A stretch of 64,000 nucleotides of DNA, from the NCBI RefSeq assembly GCF_003063455.1, contig NZ_NESN01000002.1, positions 248,001 to 312,000 of the forward strand, in the 5' to 3' direction. Every line of letters begins with the position of its first letter. Positions within the stretch are counted from its first letter, which is position 1. Below the pieces are notes generated by a model. It was not told where the DNA came from, did no database searches, and worked only from the letters and a program-made list of their open reading frames with translations. Source of the stretch: Limnohabitans parvus II-B4. GTDB taxonomy: Bacteria > Pseudomonadota > Gammaproteobacteria > Burkholderiales > Burkholderiaceae_C. The position numbers were made by a program, and so were the translations under genes. Below, in pieces: positions 10,419 to 18,044 of this stretch.

Positions 10419-12299
10419 TCAGAAACTGGCTTTCACACCCACTTGCAAAGAACGTCCAGGCATGGGGTAGCCCTCGCGAAACGTGTAGGTTTTATCCAAA
10501 AGATTCTCAATCGCTGCAAAGACTTCGCCACGCTGTCCGAGTTGCGGGACCTTGTATCCCAAGCGCAGATTGGCCACAGTGAATCCATTGACCTGAACGG
10601 TATTGGTGCTAACCGTACGCGCTTGACCCAACACCGTCATGCGGGTCTGGTGTTGTGCATCAGCACTGGCACGCCACGGGCCTTCTTGCCAATTGATGCC
10701 CACACTGAGGCTGTCTTGTGGTGCATACGGCAAATCTGACTTGCTGCTGTTCAGGTGCGTCCATCCCGCAAACATCTGCCAAGACTTGCCCATGGATTGA
10801 GCCCAGGTGAGCTCTGTCCCTGTCACGTCATAGGTGCCCAAGTGGACAAAACCAGGGGCCGATACTGCAGGAGGGAAAGCAAAAATGTAACGGTCCTTGA
10901 CACGGTCTTTGAACAGGGCCAAGTCCACCGAGGTATCGCTCGAGGGTTTCCAGCTCACACCCAACTCCTGATGGTCAAGCCGTTCTGCGCCCAAGGATTT
11001 CCAAGTATTTCCCAGCGCAGGAGCCATGAGGTGCGACAACACAGCGGCATCCAGTCCTGGGTAGTTGACCCCTTTCGACATCTGAACCCGCAATGCCAAA
11101 CGTTCCCCCTGCGCCAGTACCAAGCCCGCCTGGTGCGCGGACTCTGACTTCAAAACATTGTGGCTGTAGTGGCGCACACCCACGGACGGCGTGGCCGACC
11201 AGCCGCCAGTCAAGTCCAACTTGTGACTGACCGCCACAAAGGGAGAGCTCACGCGCAAATCAGCGGCCACGAACCCAACGGTAGGCACATCACCACCGAT
11301 CTTGTCGACATCCAGGCCTGCCTGCACCTGCCCACCTTGCCATGGCTGCAGGCTTTCACGCCAACGCAAGCCCGTTGTTTTGAAGTTCGACTTCAATCCA
11401 GGATTTTGTTCCCCGTAGCCTTCGGTGCTGTACACCTTGAAACTGCCTTGAACTTTGTCATGCTGATGTGCGACAGTCAACGCCAACAAATCGCCACGGG
11501 TATTGAAAGTCTGTCCCTTGTTGGCCTGCGTATCCTGATGGCCAGGATCGGTCGCGGTATTGCTGCTGTTCATGGCCAGCAGGCGAATCGACCACTGGCT
11601 GTCAATCCTGTAACCCAATTGGCCCATGACATTGTTCAAGCGACCTTTGGCGTCCGGCCGATGGCCATCGGAAGAAGCATGCCCCTGAGCCAACGCGAAG
11701 TTCCAGTCGCCCTGCCGGCCGCTGACATCCAACTGCTCTGCCACGGTACCAAAGCTCCCGCCACGCACACTAACCTCACCCGAGACGCCATCTGCGGCCC
11801 GTGCCTTTTTGGGCTCCAGGGCAATGGCCCCAAACGTGTTGCCAAATTCGTGCAGTTGCGGACCTTTGATGACATTCAATCGGGCCATGCCGTTGAGTGG
11901 CAAGAGGTCCAGCAAAGGATGGTTCCAGATGCCCATGTAAAAAGGGACGCCATCGATGTAGGTCTTGATTTCACTGCCGGGGCGGCTGGAGCCCATGCCA
12001 CGGATATAAACCGCACCACCTTCTTCACCACCGAAGGAGCCCACTGGATTGAAGCGAGAAATGCTGACGCCCGGTGTACGGCGTAATGCGGCGGCGGCAT
12101 CGATCGCATTCAGGTCTTCGATCTGACGCGATGTCACTGTCGTTCGGAAACCTGCCATGTCATCGGCACTGTTGCTGTCGATCACGGCGGGCGCAATGAT
12201 GAGCACATCATTTTGCGGCGATTGCGCCCATACCGTTGCGGCAGGCAGTAAGCCCCACAGGGCGATTGCAACGGGCGAGAATTTGAATTGTTTTTGCAT
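10419..12299 (-). CDS. TonB-dependent receptor of the copper cluster
   Basis: The 626-residue outer-membrane receptor has a signal peptide ending TVWAQ (about residue 26), a TonB box-like DVLIIAPAV, a plug domain with ALRRTPGVSISR, GAVYIRGMGSS and LNVIKGPQLHEFGNTFGAI, and a C-terminal barrel ending VGVKASF. It is not of the siderophore plug type found in the receptor downstream. It sits among MbnP/MbnH, PCu(A)C and DUF2946 genes, so copper or a copper chelate is the best inferred ligand. The start at 12299 removes 33 upstream residues that do not resemble a signal peptide. A 95-base gap before it could hold a separate promoter. Confidence 0.88.
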   Translation of the reverse strand: MQKQFKFSPVAIALWGLLPAATVWAQSPQNDVLIIAPAVIDSNSADDMAGFRTTVTSRQIEDLNAIDAAAALRRTPGVSISRFNPVGSFGGEEGGAVYIRGMGSSRPGSEIKTYIDGVPFYMGIWNHPLLDLLPLNGMARLNVIKGPQLHEFGNTFGAIALEPKKARAADGVSGEVSVRGGSFGTVAEQLDVSGRQGDWNFALAQGHASSDGHRPDAKGRLNNVMGQLGYRIDSQWSIRLLAMNSSNTATDPGHQDTQANKGQTFNTRGDLLALTVAHQHDKVQGSFKVYSTEGYGEQNPGLKSNFKTTGLRWRESLQPWQGGQVQAGLDVDKIGGDVPTVGFVAADLRVSSPFVAVSHKLDLTGGWSATPSVGVRHYSHNVLKSESAHQAGLVLAQGERLALRVQMSKGVNYPGLDAAVLSHLMAPALGNTWKSLGAERLDHQELGVSWKPSSDTSVDLALFKDRVKDRYIFAFPPAVSAPGFVHLGTYDVTGTELTWAQSMGKSWQMFAGWTHLNSSKSDLPYAPQDSLSVGINWQEGPWRASADAQHQTRMTVLGQARTVSTNTVQVNGFTVANLRLGYKVPQLGQRGEVFAAIENLLDKTYTFREGYPMPGRSLQVGVKASF

Positions 12300-12394
12300 A
12301 GTCTGATGAAATCTGTGCGCGCAGGCGCTGCCGTGCACGCGAAAGAGCAACGCCCAAGAGATTTCTCGAGCGGAGGAAATGCGCCTTACGGCGT

Positions 12395-12757
12395 TCAAAT
12401 CAGATCAGGTGGCCCGCGAGAAGGCAGAGGCGGCGCGGTGCGGGCCAGCAGCAGCGCCTCGGGCAAGGCTTGCACGATGTAGGCGCGTGCATCTGGCACA
12501 TGGGCCAAAGCCGCCACCGTGGGCGGCGGCAATGCGGGTGTGGCGTGAGCGCACAGCGGGCAGTCCATGCTGCTGCTCAAGGCGGCGGCTTCCCCCTCGC
12601 CTTGCACCACCACCTTCATGATGCCCATGGTGGAACACACCACGTCCATGGTTTTGGGCTGCAGCGTAGCAGCCAAAACCGACACACCCACAAACAGCAC
12701 GTACCAAACCAGCACGAGGCGGCTCAGTGAGCGAAAGAGGGGGTGTGAACGGTGCAT
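12395..12757 (-). CDS. DUF2946 family protein (copy 1)
   Basis: The 120-residue protein has an N-terminal hydrophobic helix (LVLVWYVLFVGVSVLAA), then VVCSTMG and the family's core DCPLCAHATPALPPP. DUF2946 proteins have unknown function and often occur beside PCu(A)C and TonB copper genes. The paired cysteines (C-P-L-C, plus VVCS) are candidate Cu(I) ligands, which is an inference. It starts nine bases after the mbnH stop, so the genes are probably co-transcribed. Two further DUF2946 genes lie at 16080-16466 and 17099-17464. Confidence 0.8.
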   Translation of the reverse strand: MHRSHPLFRSLSRLVLVWYVLFVGVSVLAATLQPKTMDVVCSTMGIMKVVVQGEGEAAALSSSMDCPLCAHATPALPPPTVAALAHVPDARAYIVQALPEALLLARTAPPLPSRGPPDLI

Positions 12758-12766
12758 GTCAAGGCC

Positions 12767-13915
12767 TCAACGACTGACAGTCCACGGATTCGCGTGGCGA
12801 GGGTTGTGAACAAACGTGTGGTCGGTCAAGGTGTTCAAGAAAGCGACCAGGTCGCTGACTTCTTGTTCGCTGACCTCGAAGCCCGCGATCAATGAACTGC
12901 GCAAGGGGCTGGACCCGTTGGCCGTGCCGCCTGCGCGGCCGGCCTGCGCGTAGTGGGCGCGGATGACTTGGTCGAGCGTGGCGATCGAGCCGTCGTGCAT
13001 GTAGGGCGCGGTCAGCGCAATGTTGCGCAGGCTGGGCGTGCGGAACTTGCCCATGTCATCGGGGTCGCCCGTGAACTCGCTGATGCCCGGGTTGTCTGCG
13101 GGGTAAGCACCCCGGCCATCCAGGTTGTGCAAGCCCGTGTTGTGGAAGCCGCGCTCGGCCAATGGCAGCTTGCTGTGGCGGATGTTGTCGGTGAAGGTGA
13201 AGCTGCCGTGGCAGTGGTAGCACTCCATCTTTTCGCCAAAGAACAGGCTTTCTCCGCGCTTGGCCGCTGGGGATATGGCCGTGGGCTGGCCGCCGTATTT
13301 GTAGCGGTCATACGGGCTGTCAAACGAGAGCAGGCTGCGCTGAAAACTGGCCAAGGCTTTGGTCAGTGTGCCCAGCGAATACAAAGCCTCTCTGCCTTTT
13401 GCGGCTTCGACCGGAAAGGCTTTGGCAAACAAGTCGCGGTAACGCGCATCGGCTTGCAGGCGTGCAAACAGTTCTTTCTCTCGCCCAGCCATGCCCATCT
13501 CGACCGGGTGCTCGCCAAACAGCGGAATGAGCGCCTGCACCTCCAAAGCCGTGAGGTTGGGGTTGGCCCAAGTGAGCACAGGCAGATAGGCCACATTGGC
13601 CAGCGCCATGGCACTGCGTTGACCCGCTTGCCCGGTCACGCCCTTGGCCACGGCCAGTCCGTCGGTGAAGGCCTTGTCCTGGTGGTGGCAGGTGGCGCAC
13701 GACATGCTGCTGTCAGCCGACAGGCGCTGGTCGTAAAACAGGTGACGCCCCAGCTCGACCTTGGCCGAACTCATCGGGTTGCCTGCGGGCACCATAGGGC
13801 GTGGCACCCAGGCAGGCAAGTCCCAATGAAAAACGTCTGTGGAACTCCCCGTGAGCACAGCCCAACCGGCCAGGGCCAGCAGGCAGGTGCTCAGGGTTTT
13901 GCGCAAAGGGTTCAT
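12767..13915 (-). CDS. mbnH: Di-heme cytochrome c peroxidase-like enzyme, MbnH type
   Basis: The 382-residue protein belongs to the cytochrome c peroxidase/MauG superfamily. It has an N-terminal signal or anchor (about residues 5-22) and two c-type heme motifs, CATCH at residues 73-77 and CYHCH at 232-236. The late block RTPSLRNIALTAPYMHDGS is also typical. Its gene lies 21 bases after an MbnP-type gene, the arrangement named the metallo-mystery pair. In Methylosinus, MbnH was reported to oxidise a tryptophan of MbnP to kynurenine. The same job is inferred here. The partner is unusual for Burkholderiales in being linked to a TonB receptor and PCu(A)C genes. Confidence 0.88.
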   Translation of the reverse strand: MNPLRKTLSTCLLALAGWAVLTGSSTDVFHWDLPAWVPRPMVPAGNPMSSAKVELGRHLFYDQRLSADSSMSCATCHHQDKAFTDGLAVAKGVTGQAGQRSAMALANVAYLPVLTWANPNLTALEVQALIPLFGEHPVEMGMAGREKELFARLQADARYRDLFAKAFPVEAAKGREALYSLGTLTKALASFQRSLLSFDSPYDRYKYGGQPTAISPAAKRGESLFFGEKMECYHCHGSFTFTDNIRHSKLPLAERGFHNTGLHNLDGRGAYPADNPGISEFTGDPDDMGKFRTPSLRNIALTAPYMHDGSIATLDQVIRAHYAQAGRAGGTANGSSPLRSSLIAGFEVSEQEVSDLVAFLNTLTDHTFVHNPRHANPWTVSR

Positions 13916-13936
13916 GGTCGAGCTCTGGGGTGCAGA

Positions 13937-14821
13937 TCAGCGCTTGGACAAAAGGCGTTGAGGGCCTGCAGCGGCCACGCCGTCATAGGCCAGGCCCAGC
14001 GCCTGCATCACAGGTGGGCAGTCGCCGTCTTTGGGGAAGCTCATGCAGCCGGGCGATGTGCCTTTGGCGTTGACGTCCACATTGGCCTGTGCCAGCACCG
14101 CGCCCATGTCGGCCACCACGGTGTTTTTGCGCAGGTCAAAGCCATCGAAGCGCACCGTCATGCGGTTGGGGTTTTGGCAAGCGCTGGGGGCCTGGGTTTT
14201 GCTCTCGCCCGCGCATGCCGTGCTGCCCAGGTGCACCGAGTAGCGCGTGACCGGGCCCATGGCGTTGGCTGCTGCGGGTTTGTCTGTGCTGATGCCGCTG
14301 CTGGCGGTGTCGAACTTGATGAACTTGTAGCCGCCTTGCCAGTTCCAGAACATGGCTGTGGAATTGAGTGGCGCGGGTGCAACCGTGGGGTCTTGGTGAT
14401 TTTGTGCAAAGGGCACGCCCACAGTGAGTTCCACCCCGGTGTACTCGCCCACAGGCGCTTGGCCGCGCACGCTGGTGTTGGTGGCTTCTGTGCCATTGCG
14501 GCAAGGGCCTGCGCCGTTTTCAAAGTCCAGCAGCGCCACCGATTGCTGTTGCCACACGCCGTCTTGTGCGAGTTGCAAGGGCACGGTGCTGCCGTCTTGG
14601 CGCACCAGCTTGACCTCGCTCACGTACATGCGAAAGTCGCTGGGCGTGATGGTCGAGCGCGTGCTGCCCACGCCTTCGTAACGCTGGCCGCAGGCAAAGG
14701 GCTGGCCGTTGATTTGGGCAGCAAACTTCAGCTCAACGGCTTGGGAAGTGGGTGGGCTGGGCAAGGTGCTGCAGGCGCTCACGGTCAAGGCCAATGCCGT
14801 CAGGGTGAAAAGATTTTTCAT
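13937..14821 (-). CDS. mbnP: MbnP-like four-Cys copper-binding lipoprotein (metallo-mystery pair partner)
   Basis: The 294-residue protein has a lipobox (TVSAC, lipidated C17) followed by family blocks: PFACGQRYEGVG, SDFRMYVSEVKLV, ALLDFENGAGPC, GVPFAQNHQDP and MFWNWQGGYKF. Cysteines at 44, 107, 203 and 215 fit the four-Cys motif, with two more at 259 and 268. The W159-x-W161 pair is the likely target of the MbnH partner (the Methylosinus pair forms kynurenine on MbnP). The start at 14821 has GGAG eight bases upstream; eight residues of an earlier frame are rejected. Predicted location is the outer membrane, periplasmic face, binding copper. Confidence 0.9.
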   Translation of the reverse strand: MKNLFTLTALALTVSACSTLPSPPTSQAVELKFAAQINGQPFACGQRYEGVGSTRSTITPSDFRMYVSEVKLVRQDGSTVPLQLAQDGVWQQQSVALLDFENGAGPCRNGTEATNTSVRGQAPVGEYTGVELTVGVPFAQNHQDPTVAPAPLNSTAMFWNWQGGYKFIKFDTASSGISTDKPAAANAMGPVTRYSVHLGSTACAGESKTQAPSACQNPNRMTVRFDGFDLRKNTVVADMGAVLAQANVDVNAKGTSPGCMSFPKDGDCPPVMQALGLAYDGVAAAGPQRLLSKR

Positions 14822-14841
14822 CGTGTTCTCCAGTTCAAAAA

Positions 14842-15387
14842 TCAATGCTTGTGCGCAGGCGCACCTGCACGCGGTGTTTGCACCCAGACGTTCACACGCC
14901 GGGTGCCTGCTTTTTCAAAGACCAGCTCAAGATCGAAGCGGTCACCGTCTTTGAGGGGTTGGGCCATGTCCAGCAGCATCAGGTGATGCGTGCCTGCGCC
15001 GCCGTGCCGCAAGGACACTTCGGTTTGTGCGGGCAGCTCCAAGGCGGGCACTTGGCGCATGCGCATGACATTGCCGTCCATCTGCATGTGGTGGATTTCG
15101 ACCCGCGCAGCCACAGCGGTGCGGGCCGACAGCAGGCGGTCAGGCGTTTTACCTTTGTTTCGGATGGACTTGAAATACACAGCGCCTGTGGTCGTGCCTG
15201 CCAGGCTGGGCGTGGCATAGGGGTGGTCTATCACCACATCGCCATGGCGAAAGTCGTGGGCTTGGGCAGAGCCCATGCCCAACAGCGCCAGGGCTACCAG
15301 CCCCATGAACAAGCCGCCTGCCACAAAGCCCAGGCCAAAGCCGGTTTTTTGTGCGCTTTGCCAGAGTCTAAGAATCAAGTGCTGCAT
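14842..15387 (-). CDS. PCu(A)C family copper chaperone (copy 2)
   Basis: The 181-residue protein has an unusually long N-region before a hydrophobic segment (about residues 17-41, ending SAQA) and then a PCu(A)C domain. Candidate Cu(I) ligands follow the family pattern: H99/H100 and M101 in EIHHMQMDG, M108/M110, then H134/H135 and M137 in THHLMLLDM. The spacing between the second Met and the last His is two to three residues longer than the standard H-X10-M-X21-H-X-M. The C-terminus ends PAHKH. It lies 20 bases before mbnP and nine bases after the Crp-type regulator. Confidence 0.88.
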   Translation of the reverse strand: MQHLILRLWQSAQKTGFGLGFVAGGLFMGLVALALLGMGSAQAHDFRHGDVVIDHPYATPSLAGTTTGAVYFKSIRNKGKTPDRLLSARTAVAARVEIHHMQMDGNVMRMRQVPALELPAQTEVSLRHGGAGTHHLMLLDMAQPLKDGDRFDLELVFEKAGTRRVNVWVQTPRAGAPAHKH

Positions 15388-15396
15388 GTCTTGCTT

Positions 15397-16071
15397 TCAA
15401 ACCGCCATGGCAAAGGCCGGCCCCACGGCCCAAAGACCGGTAGAGGCGGGTCGGGCTTGTTTGCGCTCGGGCAACAAAGTGTTGAGCTCACGGCACACGG
15501 TTTCAAAGGTGGAATCGACCACGCGGGCCATCTCTTTGAGTGTGGGGAGTTCTTTGCGCGGCAAAGGCAGCACGCGACCGTCGGCTTGCTTGCCCAGCAT
15601 GGTGAGCAAGTAAGCCAGTCTTTGCGCAATCGGGCCTGTCCGCAAACGGTGCATGTCGCAGGTCTGACGTTGCTGCTGCATAAAGCCCTGCGTCATGGTG
15701 GTGTAGCGGTCCAGATCTTGGCTCACCGGGTGGGGTACCGCTTGGGCATTCACCAAGGCCACGGACGTGAAGGCATAAGGCTCGGCACACAAGGCCTCCA
15801 CACCGATCAGGTCACCGGCCTGGGCCAGCTGCACCAGAATTGGACCGTCTTGGCCTTGGCGCTCTAATTTAAAGACACCCTGGGTCACGCGCCATACTGG
15901 GCCTACGCCACCTGCGGTCAACAAGCATTGACCGCGCTTGACTTCGATGGGCTCACCCACCGGGATTGGATTCAAAAATTTCACACGATGCTCCGGACTG
16001 AATGGGCCAGTGCCCGCGATGAGAAGCGGACATCTGGCAAACAGCAGTCGGGCATGTGCCCGGCCTGCCAC
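15397..16071 (-). CDS. Crp/Fnr-family transcriptional regulator inside the copper cluster
   Basis: The 224-residue reading frame holds a cyclic-nucleotide-binding-like beta domain (about 35-135, with VWRVTQGVFKLERQG and QAGDLIGVEALC) and a C-terminal helix-turn-helix (LPTLKEMARVVDSTFETVCRELNTL, where E-T-V-x-R matches the Crp recognition helix). The usual cAMP-contacting R-S pair is absent, and there is no N-terminal FNR-type cysteine cluster. The effector is therefore unknown; a metal or redox signal is possible. The start is uncertain: GTG at 16071 opens the frame, but an internal GTG near residue 30 (VKFLNPIPVG) may be the true start. Being inside the operon suggests autoregulation. Confidence 0.82.
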   Translation of the reverse strand: MAGRAHARLLFARCPLLIAGTGPFSPEHRVKFLNPIPVGEPIEVKRGQCLLTAGGVGPVWRVTQGVFKLERQGQDGPILVQLAQAGDLIGVEALCAEPYAFTSVALVNAQAVPHPVSQDLDRYTTMTQGFMQQQRQTCDMHRLRTGPIAQRLAYLLTMLGKQADGRVLPLPRKELPTLKEMARVVDSTFETVCRELNTLLPERKQARPASTGLWAVGPAFAMAV

Positions 16072-16079
16072 GGCTGAAA

Positions 16080-16466
16080 TCAGGCGTGGACAGGTGGGGC
16101 GCGGGAGTGGACCGTCCAGTGCAGGACGGTTTCAGGGACCCGAAGATCCAACTGAGCCAGCAAGGGCGGCGCTTGCGGCTGCGCTTGCCACACAAAGTCG
16201 GGGCTTGGTGGTGCCAAGCGGTCGCTGGCCAGCACGCACAAAGCGCAATGGTCGAGCATGCCCATCCCGGGCTGTGGCGCTTCGTCGTTTGGCGTGTCGG
16301 CTGCCGTGCGCTGAGCGCCTGCGGTGGTGCACACCTCCATCCATGGCACGGCGCTGCCTTGGCTCCATGCCCGCGCACGCGAGACCGTGGGGGCCAAAGC
16401 CGCCAGCAGCATCGCGCACAGCAGCCACAGGCTGAGCCTGCGCAGTTGGGCAGAAGTCCAAGTCAT
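16080..16466 (-). CDS. DUF2946 family protein (copy 2)
   Basis: The 128-residue protein has an N-terminal signal or anchor (LSLWLLCAMLLAALAPTVSRA) and the DUF2946 core HCALCVLASDRLAPP, with two further candidate ligands in MEVCTTAG and GMGMLDH. It lies 26 bases after the upstream PCu(A)C gene and eight bases before the Crp-type regulator, so it is within the same transcription unit. Its function is unknown. The C-x-x-C motif beside methionines and a histidine would suit copper binding. Confidence 0.8.
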   Translation of the reverse strand: MTWTSAQLRRLSLWLLCAMLLAALAPTVSRARAWSQGSAVPWMEVCTTAGAQRTAADTPNDEAPQPGMGMLDHCALCVLASDRLAPPSPDFVWQAQPQAPPLLAQLDLRVPETVLHWTVHSRAPPVHA

Positions 16467-16492
16467 GGATGGATCAGGAAAAAGTCACGAAA

Positions 16493-16966
16493 TCAATGCT
16501 TGTGCATGTGGCCGTCGCCCTGCTTCATGGCGGGCGCGGCAGCGGTGCGGGCAGAGGCTTTGATTTCGATGTTTTGACGCTTGCCATCCTTGCCTTCGAC
16601 CACCAGGGTCACAGGCACGGTGTCACCGTCTTTGACCTGACCTTTGAGGTCCATCAGCATGACGTGGTAACCGCCGGGCTTGAGGTCCACCGCTTTGCCA
16701 GCGGGCAAGGCCAAACTGGGAATGGCGCGCATTTTCATGACGCCGCCGTCCATGGCCATTTCGTGCACCTCAACCACACCCGCCACAGGCGACTGGGCCG
16801 AGATCAACTTGGCGTCTTGCGCCGACTGCAGTTGCATGAAAGCACCCGTGGCTTTTTGTTGCGCCACGGTGGCACGTACCCAAGCGTCTTTGACGGTGAC
16901 TTGGGCTTGGGCCTGGCTGAACAAGGCCGACATCAGGACGGCAAAAGAGACAACAACGCGTTTCAT
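16493..16966 (-). CDS. PCu(A)C family copper chaperone (copy 1)
   Basis: The 157-residue periplasmic protein has a signal peptide ending AQAQ (about residue 22) and a single PCu(A)C domain. The Cu(I) motif H-X10-M-X21-H-X-M is exact: H68, M79, H101 and M103. PCu(A)C proteins take up periplasmic Cu(I) and deliver it to cytochrome oxidase CuA sites via Sco. The C-terminal tail GDGHMHKH adds further His/Met ligands and ends HKH like the other copy. The 132-base gap upstream probably holds the main promoter of the copper operon; it includes GCTTGCAAGC (17014-17023), too short to name as an operator. Confidence 0.93.
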   Translation of the reverse strand: MKRVVVSFAVLMSALFSQAQAQVTVKDAWVRATVAQQKATGAFMQLQSAQDAKLISAQSPVAGVVEVHEMAMDGGVMKMRAIPSLALPAGKAVDLKPGGYHVMLMDLKGQVKDGDTVPVTLVVEGKDGKRQNIEIKASARTAAAPAMKQGDGHMHKH

Positions 16967-17098
16967 GGCGAACTCCAGTTAAAAAAAGACACGAGGGGAA
17001 AGGGTGTGGCGACGCTTGCAAGCCAGCGCACCGGATCACGGGCAGGTGGACTGGCCCACGCGGGCACGCCGCACTTGGCCGTCAAACAGCTGCCGTGA

Positions 17099-17464
17099 TC
17101 AGGAAAAAGAGGGGGGAGCGCGGGCCTGCCAAGGCAGACCGATGAGCGAGGCCAGCCGGGCCTGCTCTAGAGGACGCAGCGCATGAGACAGCCCAACGTG
17201 GACTGGCGCTGAAACAGACAACACCGGGGGCGCGGCCACCGGCAAACACAAGGGGCAGTGCAGGCCTTGGTGGCTGCTTTGCGCTTCCTCGCCATCGGCA
17301 TCGAGCTGGAGCAACTTGACGCTGCCCGCGGTGGTGCACACCAGTTGCACGCCCTCAGGGTTAACCAGCGGCGAAGCCACGGCCACCCCCACAAACAACG
17401 CAAACCACACCAGCACGAGGCGGGTGAGGTGGGGGGCGTTGCGCAGGGATTGCAGACTGAACAT
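17099..17464 (-). CDS. DUF2946 family protein (copy 3)
   Basis: The 121-residue protein starts MFSLQSLRNAPHLTRLVLVWFALFVGVAVA, a signal or anchor nearly parallel to copy 1 (LVLVWYVLFVGVSV). It shares VCTTAGSVK and HCPLCLPVAAPP with copy 1 as well. The start at 17464 is preferred because the 14 residues upstream are not family-like. It is the first gene of the cluster in the direction of transcription. Its function is unknown, with copper binding inferred from the cysteines and context. Confidence 0.78.
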   Translation of the reverse strand: MFSLQSLRNAPHLTRLVLVWFALFVGVAVASPLVNPEGVQLVCTTAGSVKLLQLDADGEEAQSSHQGLHCPLCLPVAAPPVLSVSAPVHVGLSHALRPLEQARLASLIGLPWQARAPPSFS

Positions 17465-17527
17465 ATTTGGAATTATGGCATCGAAGGCTGAGGCATCTGG
17501 GCACACGCGGTCAATGCACCCGTCTTT

Positions 17528-17950
17528 TCAGATGGCTGTATCGGCTTTTTCGCCTGGTAATTGTTCGGTTGCCCACTGTGCGCAACGAACAGCCGCACTG
17601 GACATCCCTTGGGCATCCACCGGGAAAAAACCGGGAATGTCGTATTTATCGAAGTGCGCATAGGAGGAAAAGGCCATGGCCCAATCTGAAAACTGCCGAT
17701 CGGTGATAGGGCCTCGCGCCAAAAGTTCTACGTTGTGGTGCCGCTCATCGCGCTGCAGGCTTTTCCACAAAGCATCGATCGAGCCAGAGGGGCCTTCGAT
17801 GCACTGAACGAAGATTTCCTCGGTGTAGAGCAAATGCCCCGTGATGCCCAAGCTCAGGTTGCGTTTGCGGCACTGCACCAGCAAATTGAACAGGTGCAGA
17901 CTGCCCAGTTTGTGGGTGGCTTTTGAACGGTAAACAAGTCGTTCCAACAT
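17528..17950 (-). CDS. BLUF-domain blue-light sensor protein
   Basis: The 140-residue protein is a single BLUF domain, which binds FAD and senses blue light. All key residues align with AppA at a constant offset of 14: Y7 (Y21), N31 (N45), Q49 (Q63), W90 (W104) and M92 (M106). So photochemistry should be intact. The short C-terminal tail (residues about 100-140) carries no known output domain, so it must act through a partner protein. The start has GGAG seven bases upstream. It follows the aldehyde dehydrogenase/DUF779 genes and precedes the copper cluster, but a link to either is not shown. Confidence 0.93.
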   Translation of the reverse strand: MLERLVYRSKATHKLGSLHLFNLLVQCRKRNLSLGITGHLLYTEEIFVQCIEGPSGSIDALWKSLQRDERHHNVELLARGPITDRQFSDWAMAFSSYAHFDKYDIPGFFPVDAQGMSSAAVRCAQWATEQLPGEKADTAI

Positions 17951-18044
17951 ATAGGCTCCAGGACCAACCGGTCATTTTTGTCGACGGGCTTGATGCCAAC
18001 CTTACAAAAATCCATCCCTTAAGGGTTTACCCCGCACCCCGTGA

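Noticed and set aside
10419..12299. Methanobactin receptor (MbnT)
   Set aside because: No mbnA, mbnB or mbnC gene is in the window, and the plug does not allow ligand identity to be read. Only a general copper link is supported.
12953..14986. A 677-codon open frame on the plus strand
   Set aside because: It lies antisense to the clear mbnH and mbnP genes and has no family resemblance. G+C-rich codon bias leaves such antisense frames open.
17014..17023. GCTTGCAAGC as an operator of the copper operon
   Set aside because: A ten-base palindrome is expected by chance at this size and resembles no known CueR or Crp site well. It is kept only as a test target.
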